DNA from: CBDDBX01 sp965225955
Lineage (GTDB): Bacteria; Acidobacteriota; Aminicenantia; UBA2199
Direction: 5' to 3'
Length of the DNA stretch: 62,959 bases
NCBI GenBank assembly: GCA_965225955.1
Contig: CBDDBX010000034.1
Span: 1 to 62,959, forward strand
Each line of letters opens with the position of its first letter. The first letter of the stretch is position 1. The position numbers and the translations under genes were made by a program. Shown one piece after another: positions 1 to 8,903 of this stretch. The notes beneath the pieces are model-generated. The model saw nothing but the letters and a program-made list of their open reading frames with translations, did not search any database and had not been told where the DNA came from.

Positions 1-947
1 CTCTTATCAAAATGCCGGGAGTAGTTTTCAATTCCTTTGCAGAAACCAGTTTCATTAAGCATATCTATATCATAAAGAGTTCTCTGTTTTAATCTGTGAG
101 CCTCAATCATATCCATACCGGGCAGAGACTGTTCCAACTCATCCTTTATTGTTACAACCGCCTCTTTTATAGAATCTTCAGGTGCCACAAAATGTCTTGC
201 AGGATAGATGTGAAAATAGTCGACAATATCCAGAGGATTTGCAGTTACCTTGTCCATAAGCAGAATACGATCAATTTCATCACCAAAAAGTTCAAGTCTG
301 ACAATATTACTCATATAAGCAGGAATAATATCTATAGCTTCCCCTCTTACCCGGAACCGGCCAGGCTGCAGATCAACATCATTTCTCTCATACTGCATCT
401 CAGTAAGTTTCGAGAAGATCTCTCTACGTTCAATAAGTTCTCCGGTTTTGAACTCATACCCCATACCTTTATAATTGGACGGATTACCAGCACTGTAGAT
501 GCATGAAACAGAAGCCACTACAATCACATCATCTCTGGAAACCAGAGATGCTGTAGATGCCATCCGCATCTGTTCAAGCCTCTCATTGATCTGGGAATCC
601 TTTTCAATATACTGATCTTTCTGGGGGATATAGGACTCCGGCTGATAGTAGTCGTAAAAGGAGACAAAATATTCGACTCTGTTCTCAGGAAAAAACTCCC
701 TGAATTCATTATAGAGCTGAGCTGCAAGAGTCTTGTTGTGAGCTATTACAAGAGCAGGCTTCTGATGCTTCTCAATAATATTTGCCATTGTAAATGTCTT
801 ACCGGAACCAGTTACACCAAGGAGAGTCTGAAACTTTCTGTTATCTTTAAGTCCCTGGAATAATTTATCAATTGCCTTAGGCTGTGAACCTGCAGGTTTA
901 AATTTTGATTCCAGTCTGAAAAAACGCTGGTCTGAACTATTTGCCAT
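1..947 (-). CDS. uvrB: Excinuclease ABC subunit B (UvrB), N-terminal part, cut by the window edge
   Basis: UvrB is the helicase-like damage-verification subunit of nucleotide excision repair; it is loaded by UvrA and recruits UvrC. Reading the complement from ATG at 947 gives MANSSDQRFFRLESKF, then a Walker A motif GVTGSGKT at about residue 45, the beta-hairpin region VSFYDYYQPESYIPQ, and VASVSCIYSAGNP, all typical of UvrB. About 315 of the usual 660-680 residues are present; the rest lies beyond base 1. The start overlaps the uvrC stop by 11 bases, so translation is probably coupled. It is the last visible gene of a uvrA-uvrC-uvrB run. Confidence 0.96.
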   Translation of the reverse strand, partial: MANSSDQRFFRLESKFKPAGSQPKAIDKLFQGLKDNRKFQTLLGVTGSGKTFTMANIIEKHQKPALVIAHNKTLAAQLYNEFREFFPENRVEYFVSFYDYYQPESYIPQKDQYIEKDSQINERLEQMRMASTASLVSRDDVIVVASVSCIYSAGNPSNYKGMGYEFKTGELIERREIFSKLTEMQYERNDVDLQPGRFRVRGEAIDIIPAYMSNIVRLELFGDEIDRILLMDKVTANPLDIVDYFHIYPARHFVAPEDSIKEAVVTIKDELEQSLPGMDMIEAHRLKQRTLYDIDMLNETGFCKGIENYSRHFDK

Positions 948-2511
948 CTTTCAGCCTCCTGCTTCTAAGATCTCTGTTAAAAGTAATAGCAAACCTGTGA
1001 GCCTCGTCTCTAAGCATCTGAAGCAGTTTCAATGCAGGATTTCTTTTATCAAGACATACAGGTTCAGCCTGATCAGGAATATATATCTCTTCAAACCTTT
1101 TGGCAAGAGAGATGACAGGTAGATCCACTCCAAGCTCTTCCAGCTCTTTCAGAGCGTAGTTAAGCTGCCCCGGTCCCCCATCAATAACAACAAGATCCGG
1201 CATTTCACTTCCTTCATCTCTCAGGCGCCGGTAACGCCTCCTTACAACTTCACCAATAGATTTGAAGTCATCTATTCCCGATACACTTTTTATTTTAAAT
1301 TTTCTGTAATTACTCTTTGAGGGCGCACCATTTCTGAACTGAACCATTGAAGCAACTGTAAATTCCCCGCCAAGATGAGATATATCGAAACATTCAATTA
1401 CCGATGGAAGTGAAGGAAGCTGCAGAGTCTTCTCAAGCTCTTCCACCATCTGAATATTTTTAAAAAAGTGTAGTTCAATATTTTTATCCACAAGCTCCAG
1501 AAGTTTCTTACGCTCCCCTATTTTAGGAAGAATGATCTCAAATTTCTTCTCTTTAAACCCACATAACACCTCATATAAAGAATCCTCTATTCCATCTGGC
1601 AGAATCAGCTTGTCCGGCACAGGTGCATCTGAATAGTACTGCAACAGAAACTCTTCGAAAAAATCCGGGGTTTCGTCAAAAATGAAATCTTTTTTTTCAG
1701 AAAGTACTCCGTTATTAACGCTGAACATCATAAGATAGATTTTCCCACCACTGAGTCGATAATTTAGTACATCTTCGTTACTTTTACGATCTCTCTCCAT
1801 AACCTGACGCTTGCTAAGATACTCAAGAGATTCAAGCATCTTTCTACACTTAAGTGCCTCTTCAAACTTCAGTTCAGCTGAGAATGCAGCCATACTCTTT
1901 CTGAAGTTTTCAGCCAGTTCCCGGGTTTTACCTTTAAGCAACATTCTTACTGGTTCAATTACCTCTTCTCTGTAACCATCAGCATCTATCTTTTTTTCAC
2001 AGGGAGCAAAGCAGAGATCAATATGCCCTCTTAAACACATCTTCTTTTTAAGCTTCTTACAGGTTCTGAGTTTAAAGTTCTTTTTAAGAAAACCCAGAAC
2101 AAAATGTCTTGCAGCAGCTGACACAAAGGGCCCGTAAAACTCTCCGTCTCCACGCCTCCCTCTTGCAACAACTACTCTCGGAAACTCCTCTCTGGTAATC
2201 ATAAGATAGGCGTACCCTTTTGAGTCTTTAAGGTCTATATTGAATTTAGGCTGATGCTTCTTAATCAGATTATTTTCCAGAATAAGAGCTTCAGTTTCGC
2301 TGTTTGTGGCAATAAAATCCACTTCACTGATATTATCTACCAGCACTCTGGTTTTAGTGCTATCAGATTGGCCGGAAAAATACGAGTAGACTCTTTTCTT
2401 CAGAGACCGGGCTTTACCTATGTATATAATCTTCCCTTCAGAAGATTTAAAAAAGTAGCATCCCGGATCCTCCGGTACGAGCTCTATTCCGGCAATCTCT
2501 CTTCTATCCAA
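937..2511 (-). CDS. uvrC: Excinuclease ABC subunit C (UvrC), lacking the C-terminal HhH domain
   Basis: UvrC makes the two incisions flanking a DNA lesion. The 524-residue protein has the N-terminal GIY-YIG nuclease (CYFFKSSEGKIIYIGKARSL, about residues 18-38), a Cys-rich segment (CKKLKKKMCLRGHIDLCFAPC) typical of UvrC, a UVR motif near residues 205-230 that binds UvrB, and the endonuclease-V-like RNase H domain (ECFDISHLGGEF, LVVIDGGPGQL). It stops right after RDEAHRFAITFNRDLRSRR, where most UvrC proteins (about 600 residues) continue into a tandem helix-hairpin-helix DNA-binding domain. The stop lies inside the uvrB start region. It sits 2 bases downstream of uvrA, so the three genes are likely one transcript. 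Confidence 0.96.
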   Translation of the reverse strand: MDRREIAGIELVPEDPGCYFFKSSEGKIIYIGKARSLKKRVYSYFSGQSDSTKTRVLVDNISEVDFIATNSETEALILENNLIKKHQPKFNIDLKDSKGYAYLMITREEFPRVVVARGRRGDGEFYGPFVSAAARHFVLGFLKKNFKLRTCKKLKKKMCLRGHIDLCFAPCEKKIDADGYREEVIEPVRMLLKGKTRELAENFRKSMAAFSAELKFEEALKCRKMLESLEYLSKRQVMERDRKSNEDVLNYRLSGGKIYLMMFSVNNGVLSEKKDFIFDETPDFFEEFLLQYYSDAPVPDKLILPDGIEDSLYEVLCGFKEKKFEIILPKIGERKKLLELVDKNIELHFFKNIQMVEELEKTLQLPSLPSVIECFDISHLGGEFTVASMVQFRNGAPSKSNYRKFKIKSVSGIDDFKSIGEVVRRRYRRLRDEGSEMPDLVVIDGGPGQLNYALKELEELGVDLPVISLAKRFEEIYIPDQAEPVCLDKRNPALKLLQMLRDEAHRFAITFNRDLRSRRLKDGK

Positions 2512-2513
2512 AG

Positions 2514-5318
2514 TTACTCCTCAAAAACTCTTCTCAGAAACTCACCGGTATAACTTTTATCACAGGCAGCCACATCTTCCGGTGTACCGGTAACAACTAT
2601 GGTTCCACCACCATCACCACCTTCCGGTCCAAGATCCACAATATAATCTGCAGATTTTATTACATCAAGATTGTGTTCAATAACTACAACAGTACTTCCG
2701 TTTCCAACAAGATCGTTCAATACCTTAATAAGTTTTTTCACATCGTGAAAATGGAGGCCGGTAGTAGGCTCATCCAGAAGGTACAGAGTCTTACCGGTGG
2801 ATTTTTTGGAAAGTTCCCTTGTGAGCTTTATTCTCTGGGCTTCACCACCGGAGAGTGTTACGGAACTTTGCCCCAGTTTGATATAATCCAGCCCCACTCT
2901 CTGCAGAGTTTCAAGACGGGATTTAATAGGTGATACAGAATCAAAAAGCTCAAGAGCTTCAACAACACTCATGTCCAGCACTTCTGCTATGGATTTACCT
3001 TTATATTTTACCTGAAGAGTTTCACTGTTATATCGGGCCCCTCTACACTCTTCACAACGAACATATACATCAGAAAGGAAATTCATCTCAATCTTTATCT
3101 CTCCGTCACCTTTACAGGCTTCGCACCTTCCACCTTTTACATTAAAAGAGAAACGCCCTGGTTTATAACCTCTGATCTTTGCCTCTTTTGTAGCAGCAAA
3201 AACTTTTCTGATTTCATCAAAGATCTTTGTATATGTTGCAGGATTACTCCTGGGAGTTCTCCCGATAGGACTCTGATCTATAACAATTATCTTATCAATA
3301 TTGTCACCAATTTCAACTGAACTGCATTTCCCGGGTCTGACTTTACGGTCCCCCAGCAATCTTTTGATTCCTTTATAGAGCACTTCATATATCAGAGTTG
3401 ATTTACCACTTCCTGAAACCCCTGTTATCAGAGTCAGTGTATTGAGTGGTATTTTTACATCAACAGATTTCAGATTGTTCTCCGATGCCCCTTTTATTTT
3501 TATCGATTTACGGTTTTTTCTTCTCTTTACAGGAGTATCAATGGTAAGTTTGCCGGAAAGGTAACGCCCTGTAAGAGATTCCCTCACAGCTTCAATTTCC
3601 TCAGGAGATCCTTCTGCAATGATACCTCCACCATATATACCAGCTCCAGGGCCCATATCCACTACGTAATCTGCTTTCCTGATCGTATCTTCATCATGTT
3701 CCACAACAATCAGGGTATTCCCCAGATCTCTCAGTCTGTGCAGAGTATCAATAAGTTTCTGATTATCTTTCTGGTGCAATCCGATTGAAGGTTCATCAAG
3801 AACATACAGAACTCCCATCAGATTGGAACCAATCTGGGTTGCCAGTCTTATTCTCTGGGCCTCTCCCCCTGAAAGGGTGGAAACATTTCTGGACATAGTA
3901 AGATACCCAAGACCAACCTCATTAAGGAAAAGTAACCTCTCCTTTATCTCTTTCAGTACCTGTTCAGCTATTTTTGCCTTTCTGGAATCAAATTCAACTG
4001 TATCAAAAAATACTGCACTGTCTCTTATAGACATATCAACAACATCAGCTATGGATTTACCTGATATGCGAACTCCCATAACCTTCTTTTTCAATCTTTT
4101 ACCATTACATGCAGGACACTGGGATACTCTCATGAATTTTTCAAGTTCTTTACGACGATAATCAGATTCAGTCTGATGATACAGCCTTTCAGATTGCGGA
4201 ATAATACCTTCCCAGTTACCCGCATGAGACCAGTTTGCTTCACCGTTTTTCATAACCATATTGAACTGGATTTTCTCTTTGGAACCATACATAAGAACAT
4301 TAAACTGCTCTTCGTTAATTTCACTTAGAGGAGTAAACACATCAAACCCGAAGTGTTTTGCAACAGCTCCAACGTACTGACCTCTCCATCCATCAATAGC
4401 ATTACGGTAGATTGCAAGAGCACCGTCAGCAATACTCAGACTTCTGTCAGGAATAATAAGGTCGGGGTCAAAATCCATTCTGATACCAAGACCGTGACAC
4501 TCTTCACAGGCACCAAATGGACTGTTGAAAGAGAACATACGGGGCTGTAGTTCCTCAAAAGTCATTCCACATACAGGACATGACATATTTGCAGAAAACA
4601 GCTGCTCCCTGCCATCTGCTCCAAGAGCAATCAGAAGCCCGTCAGCTTTTTCAACAGCATTTTCACACGCTTCATTAAGGCCGGTTATATTATCACTTTT
4701 AACCCGCCCCATTACTATTTCAATATCGTGCTTTTTATAACGATCAAGTTCAGGCTTTTCTTCAGTGCGTACTATTTCTCCATCTATTCTTGCTCTCAGA
4801 AAACCCTCTTTATTGAGATCTGCAATAAACTTTTCATAAGTCCCCTTTTTCTGCCTCACAACCGGAGCCAGTATAGTAACACTTCCACTGAAAGTTTCAG
4901 ATATCTCCTGAGCAATTGCTGCAGGCGAACGGGCCTCAATAAGCTCATCATGATCAGGACAGTATACAGTTCCCACTCTCGCAAAAAGCAGTCTCAGGTG
5001 GTCATATATTTCAGTAACAGTACCAACAGTACTTCTGGGATTACGACTTGTGGTTTTCTGCTCAATGGATATTGCAGGTGACAGCCCTTCTATACTATCT
5101 ACTGCCGGCTTGTTCATCATTCCAAGGAACTGTCTGGCATAAGCTGACAGAGACTCTACATAGCGTCGCTGTCCTTCAGCATATATTGTATCAAAAGCCA
5201 GGGTTGATTTACCACTACCGGAAAGGCCGGTAATAACTATGAATTTATCTCTTGGCAGTTCCAGATCAATATTCTTCAGGTTGTGCTCTCTTGCACCTTT
5301 GATAACTATGTTTTTCAT
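2514..5318 (-). CDS. uvrA: Excinuclease ABC subunit A (UvrA)
   Basis: UvrA is the dimeric ABC ATPase that finds bulky DNA lesions and loads UvrB. At 934 residues it is full length. Visible motifs are Walker A GLSGSGKST at about residues 31-39, a second Walker A GVSGSGKST near 630, two ABC signatures (LSGGEAQRI), a first zinc finger (CPVCG ... CEECHG) and the DNA-contacting second zinc module (CEACKG ... CEECRG). The ATG at 5318 has no Shine-Dalgarno sequence but a TATAAT box ends exactly six bases before it, which fits a leaderless transcript. It heads a uvrA-uvrC-uvrB cluster; the gap to the upstream STAS gene is 56 bases. Confidence 0.98.
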   Translation of the reverse strand: MKNIVIKGAREHNLKNIDLELPRDKFIVITGLSGSGKSTLAFDTIYAEGQRRYVESLSAYARQFLGMMNKPAVDSIEGLSPAISIEQKTTSRNPRSTVGTVTEIYDHLRLLFARVGTVYCPDHDELIEARSPAAIAQEISETFSGSVTILAPVVRQKKGTYEKFIADLNKEGFLRARIDGEIVRTEEKPELDRYKKHDIEIVMGRVKSDNITGLNEACENAVEKADGLLIALGADGREQLFSANMSCPVCGMTFEELQPRMFSFNSPFGACEECHGLGIRMDFDPDLIIPDRSLSIADGALAIYRNAIDGWRGQYVGAVAKHFGFDVFTPLSEINEEQFNVLMYGSKEKIQFNMVMKNGEANWSHAGNWEGIIPQSERLYHQTESDYRRKELEKFMRVSQCPACNGKRLKKKVMGVRISGKSIADVVDMSIRDSAVFFDTVEFDSRKAKIAEQVLKEIKERLLFLNEVGLGYLTMSRNVSTLSGGEAQRIRLATQIGSNLMGVLYVLDEPSIGLHQKDNQKLIDTLHRLRDLGNTLIVVEHDEDTIRKADYVVDMGPGAGIYGGGIIAEGSPEEIEAVRESLTGRYLSGKLTIDTPVKRRKNRKSIKIKGASENNLKSVDVKIPLNTLTLITGVSGSGKSTLIYEVLYKGIKRLLGDRKVRPGKCSSVEIGDNIDKIIVIDQSPIGRTPRSNPATYTKIFDEIRKVFAATKEAKIRGYKPGRFSFNVKGGRCEACKGDGEIKIEMNFLSDVYVRCEECRGARYNSETLQVKYKGKSIAEVLDMSVVEALELFDSVSPIKSRLETLQRVGLDYIKLGQSSVTLSGGEAQRIKLTRELSKKSTGKTLYLLDEPTTGLHFHDVKKLIKVLNDLVGNGSTVVVIEHNLDVIKSADYIVDLGPEGGDGGGTIVVTGTPEDVAACDKSYTGEFLRRVFEE

Positions 5319-5330
5319 TAATGGATTATA
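5319..5330 (-). promoter_or_regulatory. Probable -10 box and leaderless start of uvrA
   Basis: On the minus strand TATAAT (5330-5325) is followed by CCATTA and then the uvrA ATG. With the usual six-base gap the transcript would begin at the A of the start codon. No convincing -35 hexamer is seen (TTCTGT at 17 bp). Confidence 0.5.
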
Positions 5331-5374
5331 CTACAACCCAAACAAAAACAGAACAGTGAATTTAAAATTAACGA

Positions 5375-5680
5375 TTAATCTTCCAGATTGAAGACCTTAA
5401 GGAGTCCTGCCATCCTGAAAACTTCTCTTACATGCTGGTTAAGAGTATCTATTTCCAGAGTACCGTTATGTTTTTCCACCTCTTTCTTGGCATGAAGAAG
5501 AACACCAAAACCGGCACTGCTTATATAGTCCATACTCTCCATATTGAGTCTTATTTTATGATCACCTGAGGCAACCACATCTTTAATATAGCTTCTTAGA
5601 GATGGAGCAGCTATATAATCAAGACTCCCTTTAATTCTGATCACCACCTGATCTTCTACTTTCTCATTAAAAATTTCCAT
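5375..5680 (-). CDS. STAS-domain anti-sigma factor antagonist (SpoIIAA/RsbV type)
   Basis: This 101-residue protein is a single STAS domain. Proteins of this family release a sigma factor or other partner by binding an anti-sigma kinase, and are switched off by phosphorylation of a Ser in the loop that reads MDYISSAGFGVLLHAKKE here; Ser54 or Ser55 is the likely site. It lies 10 bases after a HATPase-type anti-sigma kinase, its expected partner. No sigma factor or PP2C phosphatase is next to the pair, so the regulated target is elsewhere or is not a sigma factor. Confidence 0.9.
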   Translation of the reverse strand: MEIFNEKVEDQVVIRIKGSLDYIAAPSLRSYIKDVVASGDHKIRLNMESMDYISSAGFGVLLHAKKEVEKHNGTLEIDTLNQHVREVFRMAGLLKVFNLED

Positions 5681-5690
5681 CTGATGCCTC

Positions 5691-6113
5691 TTATGAAAGC
5701 TTCAGGTACTTTTCGATTCTTGTAATATTCTGCCCATCCCTGAAGCTGTACGTAATACTGTCAACCATCTTTCTCACAAGGGATAAACCGTAGCCCTTAT
5801 CAGGAAGATCCTCTACCGATAACCTTTCTATGGAGCGTTCCGGTACAGATAAAGGGTCAAACTGAACCCCATCATCTTTAATTATTACTTCAAGCAGATC
5901 TTCTTCAATGGAGAAAACTACCTCTATACTCCCTTTCCTTCCATCTTTATATCCATAAAGAATAGCATTAACAACCAGCTCTTCTACACACAGTCTTATA
6001 CTGTCAAGGAGTCGTCTTTCAATTCTGAACTGTTCACCAAATTTGATAATAAATGCGTGAACTCTGCGGACTTCAAAAAAATCGTTTGATATATCTAATT
6101 TATATTTGCCCAT
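5691..6113 (-). CDS. Anti-sigma regulatory kinase (RsbW/SpoIIAB-type HATPase)
   Basis: The 140-residue protein is a GHKL ATPase domain alone. The N box is seen in RLCVEELVVNAILYGY (about residues 44-60), the G1 box in IIKDDGVQFDP and the G2 box in KGYGLSLVRKMVD. The family phosphorylates STAS antagonists and sequesters a sigma factor. An AGAGAG stretch precedes the ATG, and a TATAAT lies further upstream on the minus strand. It is cotranscribed with the STAS gene downstream. Confidence 0.9.
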   Translation of the reverse strand: MGKYKLDISNDFFEVRRVHAFIIKFGEQFRIERRLLDSIRLCVEELVVNAILYGYKDGRKGSIEVVFSIEEDLLEVIIKDDGVQFDPLSVPERSIERLSVEDLPDKGYGLSLVRKMVDSITYSFRDGQNITRIEKYLKLS

Positions 6114-6222
6114 AGTCTCTCTAAATAGAAATTATAACAAATAAAAAAAAATTATTTAAACATTAATTTTTAATTTCAGGCTCTTACTATAATTAAACAC
6201 TTCAGAGGATTTTTAACAACCT

Positions 6223-7158
6223 CTACATATTAGCCAGAAACATAATAGTAATCATGGTTGCTGCAAAAGGGAACAGCATCATATAGCCCCAGAAAACAAG
6301 AGTCATCTTTAACAGTGTTTTGAGAACGGACTGTCCGTAAACCTTTCTGAACGCCATAAATATGTATACAAAACCCAGGAAACAAAAGAAGAGTCTTACC
6401 CAGAGGTTTTCAAAGAGCACCCCCAGCATGGCTATAAGAAATATTATTGTATGAGTATGTAGAGCAAATACCAGATGCTTTACATAAAGAATCTTTCTTC
6501 TTATATATATAAGTTTCAGAACAAGAGCAAAAAACGGAAGCAACAGAAAAAGAGTCTTGGGTATTTGATCAAAAAACTTCCCCAACAACTGCCCTCCTCC
6601 TTCAATCTGACTGCTCTCAGCCAGTTTAATAATCTTGTTCTCAAAAAACCTGATAATACTGGAATTACCCAAAGCTCCTGTAATATTAATATCTTCTTTC
6701 TGAACCCTCTCTATAACCTTATATTTTTTTGAAATTGCTGAAAGTTTATCACTATCCACCACTGCTTCTGGAGAGTAATCACTTATAAGATCTGCTATAT
6801 TTTCCCGACTGTTCTTTGTACCACTTACCACACTGGAATCAGAAAAAGACATTTTTACAGAAAACATAAGAAAGAAGATAAATACAACAAAGATATATAA
6901 TCTGAGAGGTAGAATATAGTTAACCCTTTTCCCTCTGCTGTACTCATTTGTTAAAAATCCCGGTTTTGTAATAAGAGGAACAAAACTTCTGAAGAATTTT
7001 GAATCAAAAGTAAGATAATCCCCCAGAAAATCCTCTACAAAATATTTAAGTTTTACATGCTTATTTGTATTCAGCTGTCCGCAATGGGGACAGTAGTTGG
7101 AATCCCCGATCTCTTTATCACAATTAAGGCAGGTTTCTGTTTTTCTAAGTTTTTTCAT
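6223..7158 (-). CDS. DUF3667 membrane protein with N-terminal zinc ribbon
   Basis: The 311-residue protein starts with a zinc-ribbon pattern: Cys10, Cys13, Cys23 and Cys26. Next comes the DUF3667 core (ED(F)LGDYLTFDSKFFRSF, GFLTNEYSRGKR). Hydrophobic segments at about 87-105, 205-222, 235-255, 258-275 and 288-308 suggest four to five membrane helices. DUF3667 proteins are common in Bacteroidetes and relatives; their function is unknown to me. The gene starts 3 bases after cobQ, suggesting cotranscription, but a functional link to cobalamin is not shown by the sequence. Confidence 0.82.
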   Translation of the reverse strand: MKKLRKTETCLNCDKEIGDSNYCPHCGQLNTNKHVKLKYFVEDFLGDYLTFDSKFFRSFVPLITKPGFLTNEYSRGKRVNYILPLRLYIFVVFIFFLMFSVKMSFSDSSVVSGTKNSRENIADLISDYSPEAVVDSDKLSAISKKYKVIERVQKEDINITGALGNSSIIRFFENKIIKLAESSQIEGGGQLLGKFFDQIPKTLFLLLPFFALVLKLIYIRRKILYVKHLVFALHTHTIIFLIAMLGVLFENLWVRLFFCFLGFVYIFMAFRKVYGQSVLKTLLKMTLVFWGYMMLFPFAATMITIMFLANM

Positions 7159-7161
7159 AAT

Positions 7162-8631
7162 CTATTTAACCTGTAACTCTCTGTAAATCTGTTCCATATC
7201 AACACTTTTTCTAAGATGATCTGCAAGCAGATCGTACTGTTTATCCCTGAAGGAAGCATAATCAAAAGATTCTGATTCTTTTCCTCCACAAGGCTGAAGC
7301 ATCCCATCCAGTACAGAGCTGTTATCAAATATTCCATGCATATAGGAACCCCAGCACCTACTATCAAGATAACACCCTTCAACGCGACCATTAGTCAGCT
7401 TATTTAAAGGCTCTCCTCCATCAAGTTCTGTTTCCCCCATATGTATTTCATAACCATTACACACCTCTTTTTTATCAAGAAAAAAGAATTGCTGCTGCAC
7501 TGTATGCTTTTTACTTTTAATAACAGTTCTTACAGGCAGAAGGTTCAACCCCGGAACAGCTTCAACATTCCCTTCAATATGATCCGGATCGGCAATTTCA
7601 CTTCCCATCATCTGATAACCACCACAGACACCTATAACACTCTTTCCATTCTCTCTGGCCTCAATTATTACAGAGGCAAGACCTTCACTCCTGAGATCCA
7701 TAAGATCTGCAATAGTACATTTTGATCCGGGAAGAATTATAATGTCAGCTTTTTTAAGCTCTTCTGCATTTGCGGTGTAAAAAAGATTTACTCTTGAATC
7801 TCTCTCCAGAACATTAAAATCTGTGAAATTTGACATTCTTTTAAGAAGAACCACAGCGACATTTATTTTATTACTAATGGCAGAGGTCTTCTTGTTATCA
7901 AGCTGGACAGAGTCTTCTTCTTCAATATATATGTCACGGAACCACGGAACCACTCCAACGACTGGTACTCCTGTCAGATCCTCCAACATCTTCCGGCCGT
8001 CATCAAAAAGGGATATATCTCCACGGAATTTATTAATAATAACTCCTTTAATAAGAGCAGCATCTTCCGGAGGCTGTAGTTTTAACGTTCCGTAAACACT
8101 TCCCATCACTCCGCCCCGGTCAATATCTGCTACAAGATAAACTGCTGCATCAGCATAAGCAGCTATTCTCATATTTGTAATATCACGGTTTCTGAGATTA
8201 AGTTCAGATATACTTCCGGCTCCCTCCATAACAACAGGATTAAACTCTCTGTTCAGGTAATCGAATGAACTCTTAGCTTCATTAAACAGTGGAGTTCTGT
8301 CACCATTGAAATATTCAGCAGCTGATTGTGAACCAACGGGCCTGCCTTTCAATACTATCTGAGCCCTCTGATCTGTCTGGGGTTTCAGAAGAACAGGGTT
8401 CATATGAACAGAACAGTCTATTCTGCAGGCCTCTGCCTGAACAGCCTGAGCTCTTCCTATTTCCAGACCTTCAGGAGTTGCATAACTATTAAGGGACATA
8501 TTCTGTGCTTTAAATGGAGCAGGAGAGTAACCGTCCTGAAGGAAAATCCTGCAGAATCCAGCATTAATTATACTCTTCCCCACATCTGAACCAGTGCCAA
8601 CAAACATTACGGGTTTTAATTTTTTATTCAT
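7162..8631 (-). CDS. cobQ: Cobyric acid synthase (adenosylcobyric acid amidase)
   Basis: CobQ amidates the b, d, e and g side chains of adenosylcobyrinic a,c-diamide using glutamine and ATP. The 489-residue protein shows the N-terminal BioD-like P-loop domain (MFVGTGSDVGKS, about 9-20; FKAQNMSLNSY; EGAGSISELNL) and the C-terminal class-I glutamine amidotransferase domain with the nucleophile in VIGVCGGYQMMG and a late His in GSYMHGIFD. Length and motif order are normal. It is the only cobalamin pathway gene in the window; other steps must be elsewhere, or the cell salvages corrinoids. It is divergent from a TonB-dependent receptor, with 272 bases between them. Confidence 0.96.
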   Translation of the reverse strand: MNKKLKPVMFVGTGSDVGKSIINAGFCRIFLQDGYSPAPFKAQNMSLNSYATPEGLEIGRAQAVQAEACRIDCSVHMNPVLLKPQTDQRAQIVLKGRPVGSQSAAEYFNGDRTPLFNEAKSSFDYLNREFNPVVMEGAGSISELNLRNRDITNMRIAAYADAAVYLVADIDRGGVMGSVYGTLKLQPPEDAALIKGVIINKFRGDISLFDDGRKMLEDLTGVPVVGVVPWFRDIYIEEEDSVQLDNKKTSAISNKINVAVVLLKRMSNFTDFNVLERDSRVNLFYTANAEELKKADIIILPGSKCTIADLMDLRSEGLASVIIEARENGKSVIGVCGGYQMMGSEIADPDHIEGNVEAVPGLNLLPVRTVIKSKKHTVQQQFFFLDKKEVCNGYEIHMGETELDGGEPLNKLTNGRVEGCYLDSRCWGSYMHGIFDNSSVLDGMLQPCGGKESESFDYASFRDKQYDLLADHLRKSVDMEQIYRELQVK

Positions 8632-8753
8632 AACAGCGATACCATTCTACCACGGGATATAATAATCTTTAAATTCTTAATTACCTGACAAAAAGGAAAG
8701 CAAAGAGATTACCTATTTATTTATAATAAACTGCTTTTTTTCACACTTTTGAA

Positions 8754-8782
8754 TTGACAATAAAAGTTCACTTTGCTATAGA
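8754..8782 (+). promoter_or_regulatory. Sigma-70-type promoter of the TonB-dependent receptor
   Basis: TTGACA (8754-8759) and TATAGA (8777-8782) are 17 bases apart, close to the consensus. The predicted start is near 8789, inside the palindrome at 8787-8800. Confidence 0.75.
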
Positions 8783-8786
8783 GATA

Positions 8787-8800
8787 TGTGATGCATCACA
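8787..8800. promoter_or_regulatory. Perfect 14-bp palindrome over the predicted transcription start
   Basis: TGTGATGCATCACA equals its own reverse complement and lies immediately after the -10 box of the TonB-receptor promoter. That position suits a repressor operator. It resembles a CRP-type site but the half sites TGTGA/TCACA are separated by four bases rather than six. Confidence 0.6.
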
Positions 8801-8903
8801 CTTTACACTTAACATGTTTCACATCAGGAATTGAAAGAGCCGGCATCACTATCTCTGATTACTAAAAAAATGAAATAAAACCGACAAATCCAAGGAGGCA
8901 AAA

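Noticed and set aside
8787..8800. CRP binding site
   Set aside because: Half sites match TGTGA/TCACA but the spacing is four bases instead of six, so I call it only a palindromic operator.
8632..8903. Possible cobalamin riboswitch between cobQ and the TonB receptor
   Set aside because: I looked for the B12-box pattern and conserved stems and saw only a promoter and a 14-bp palindrome.
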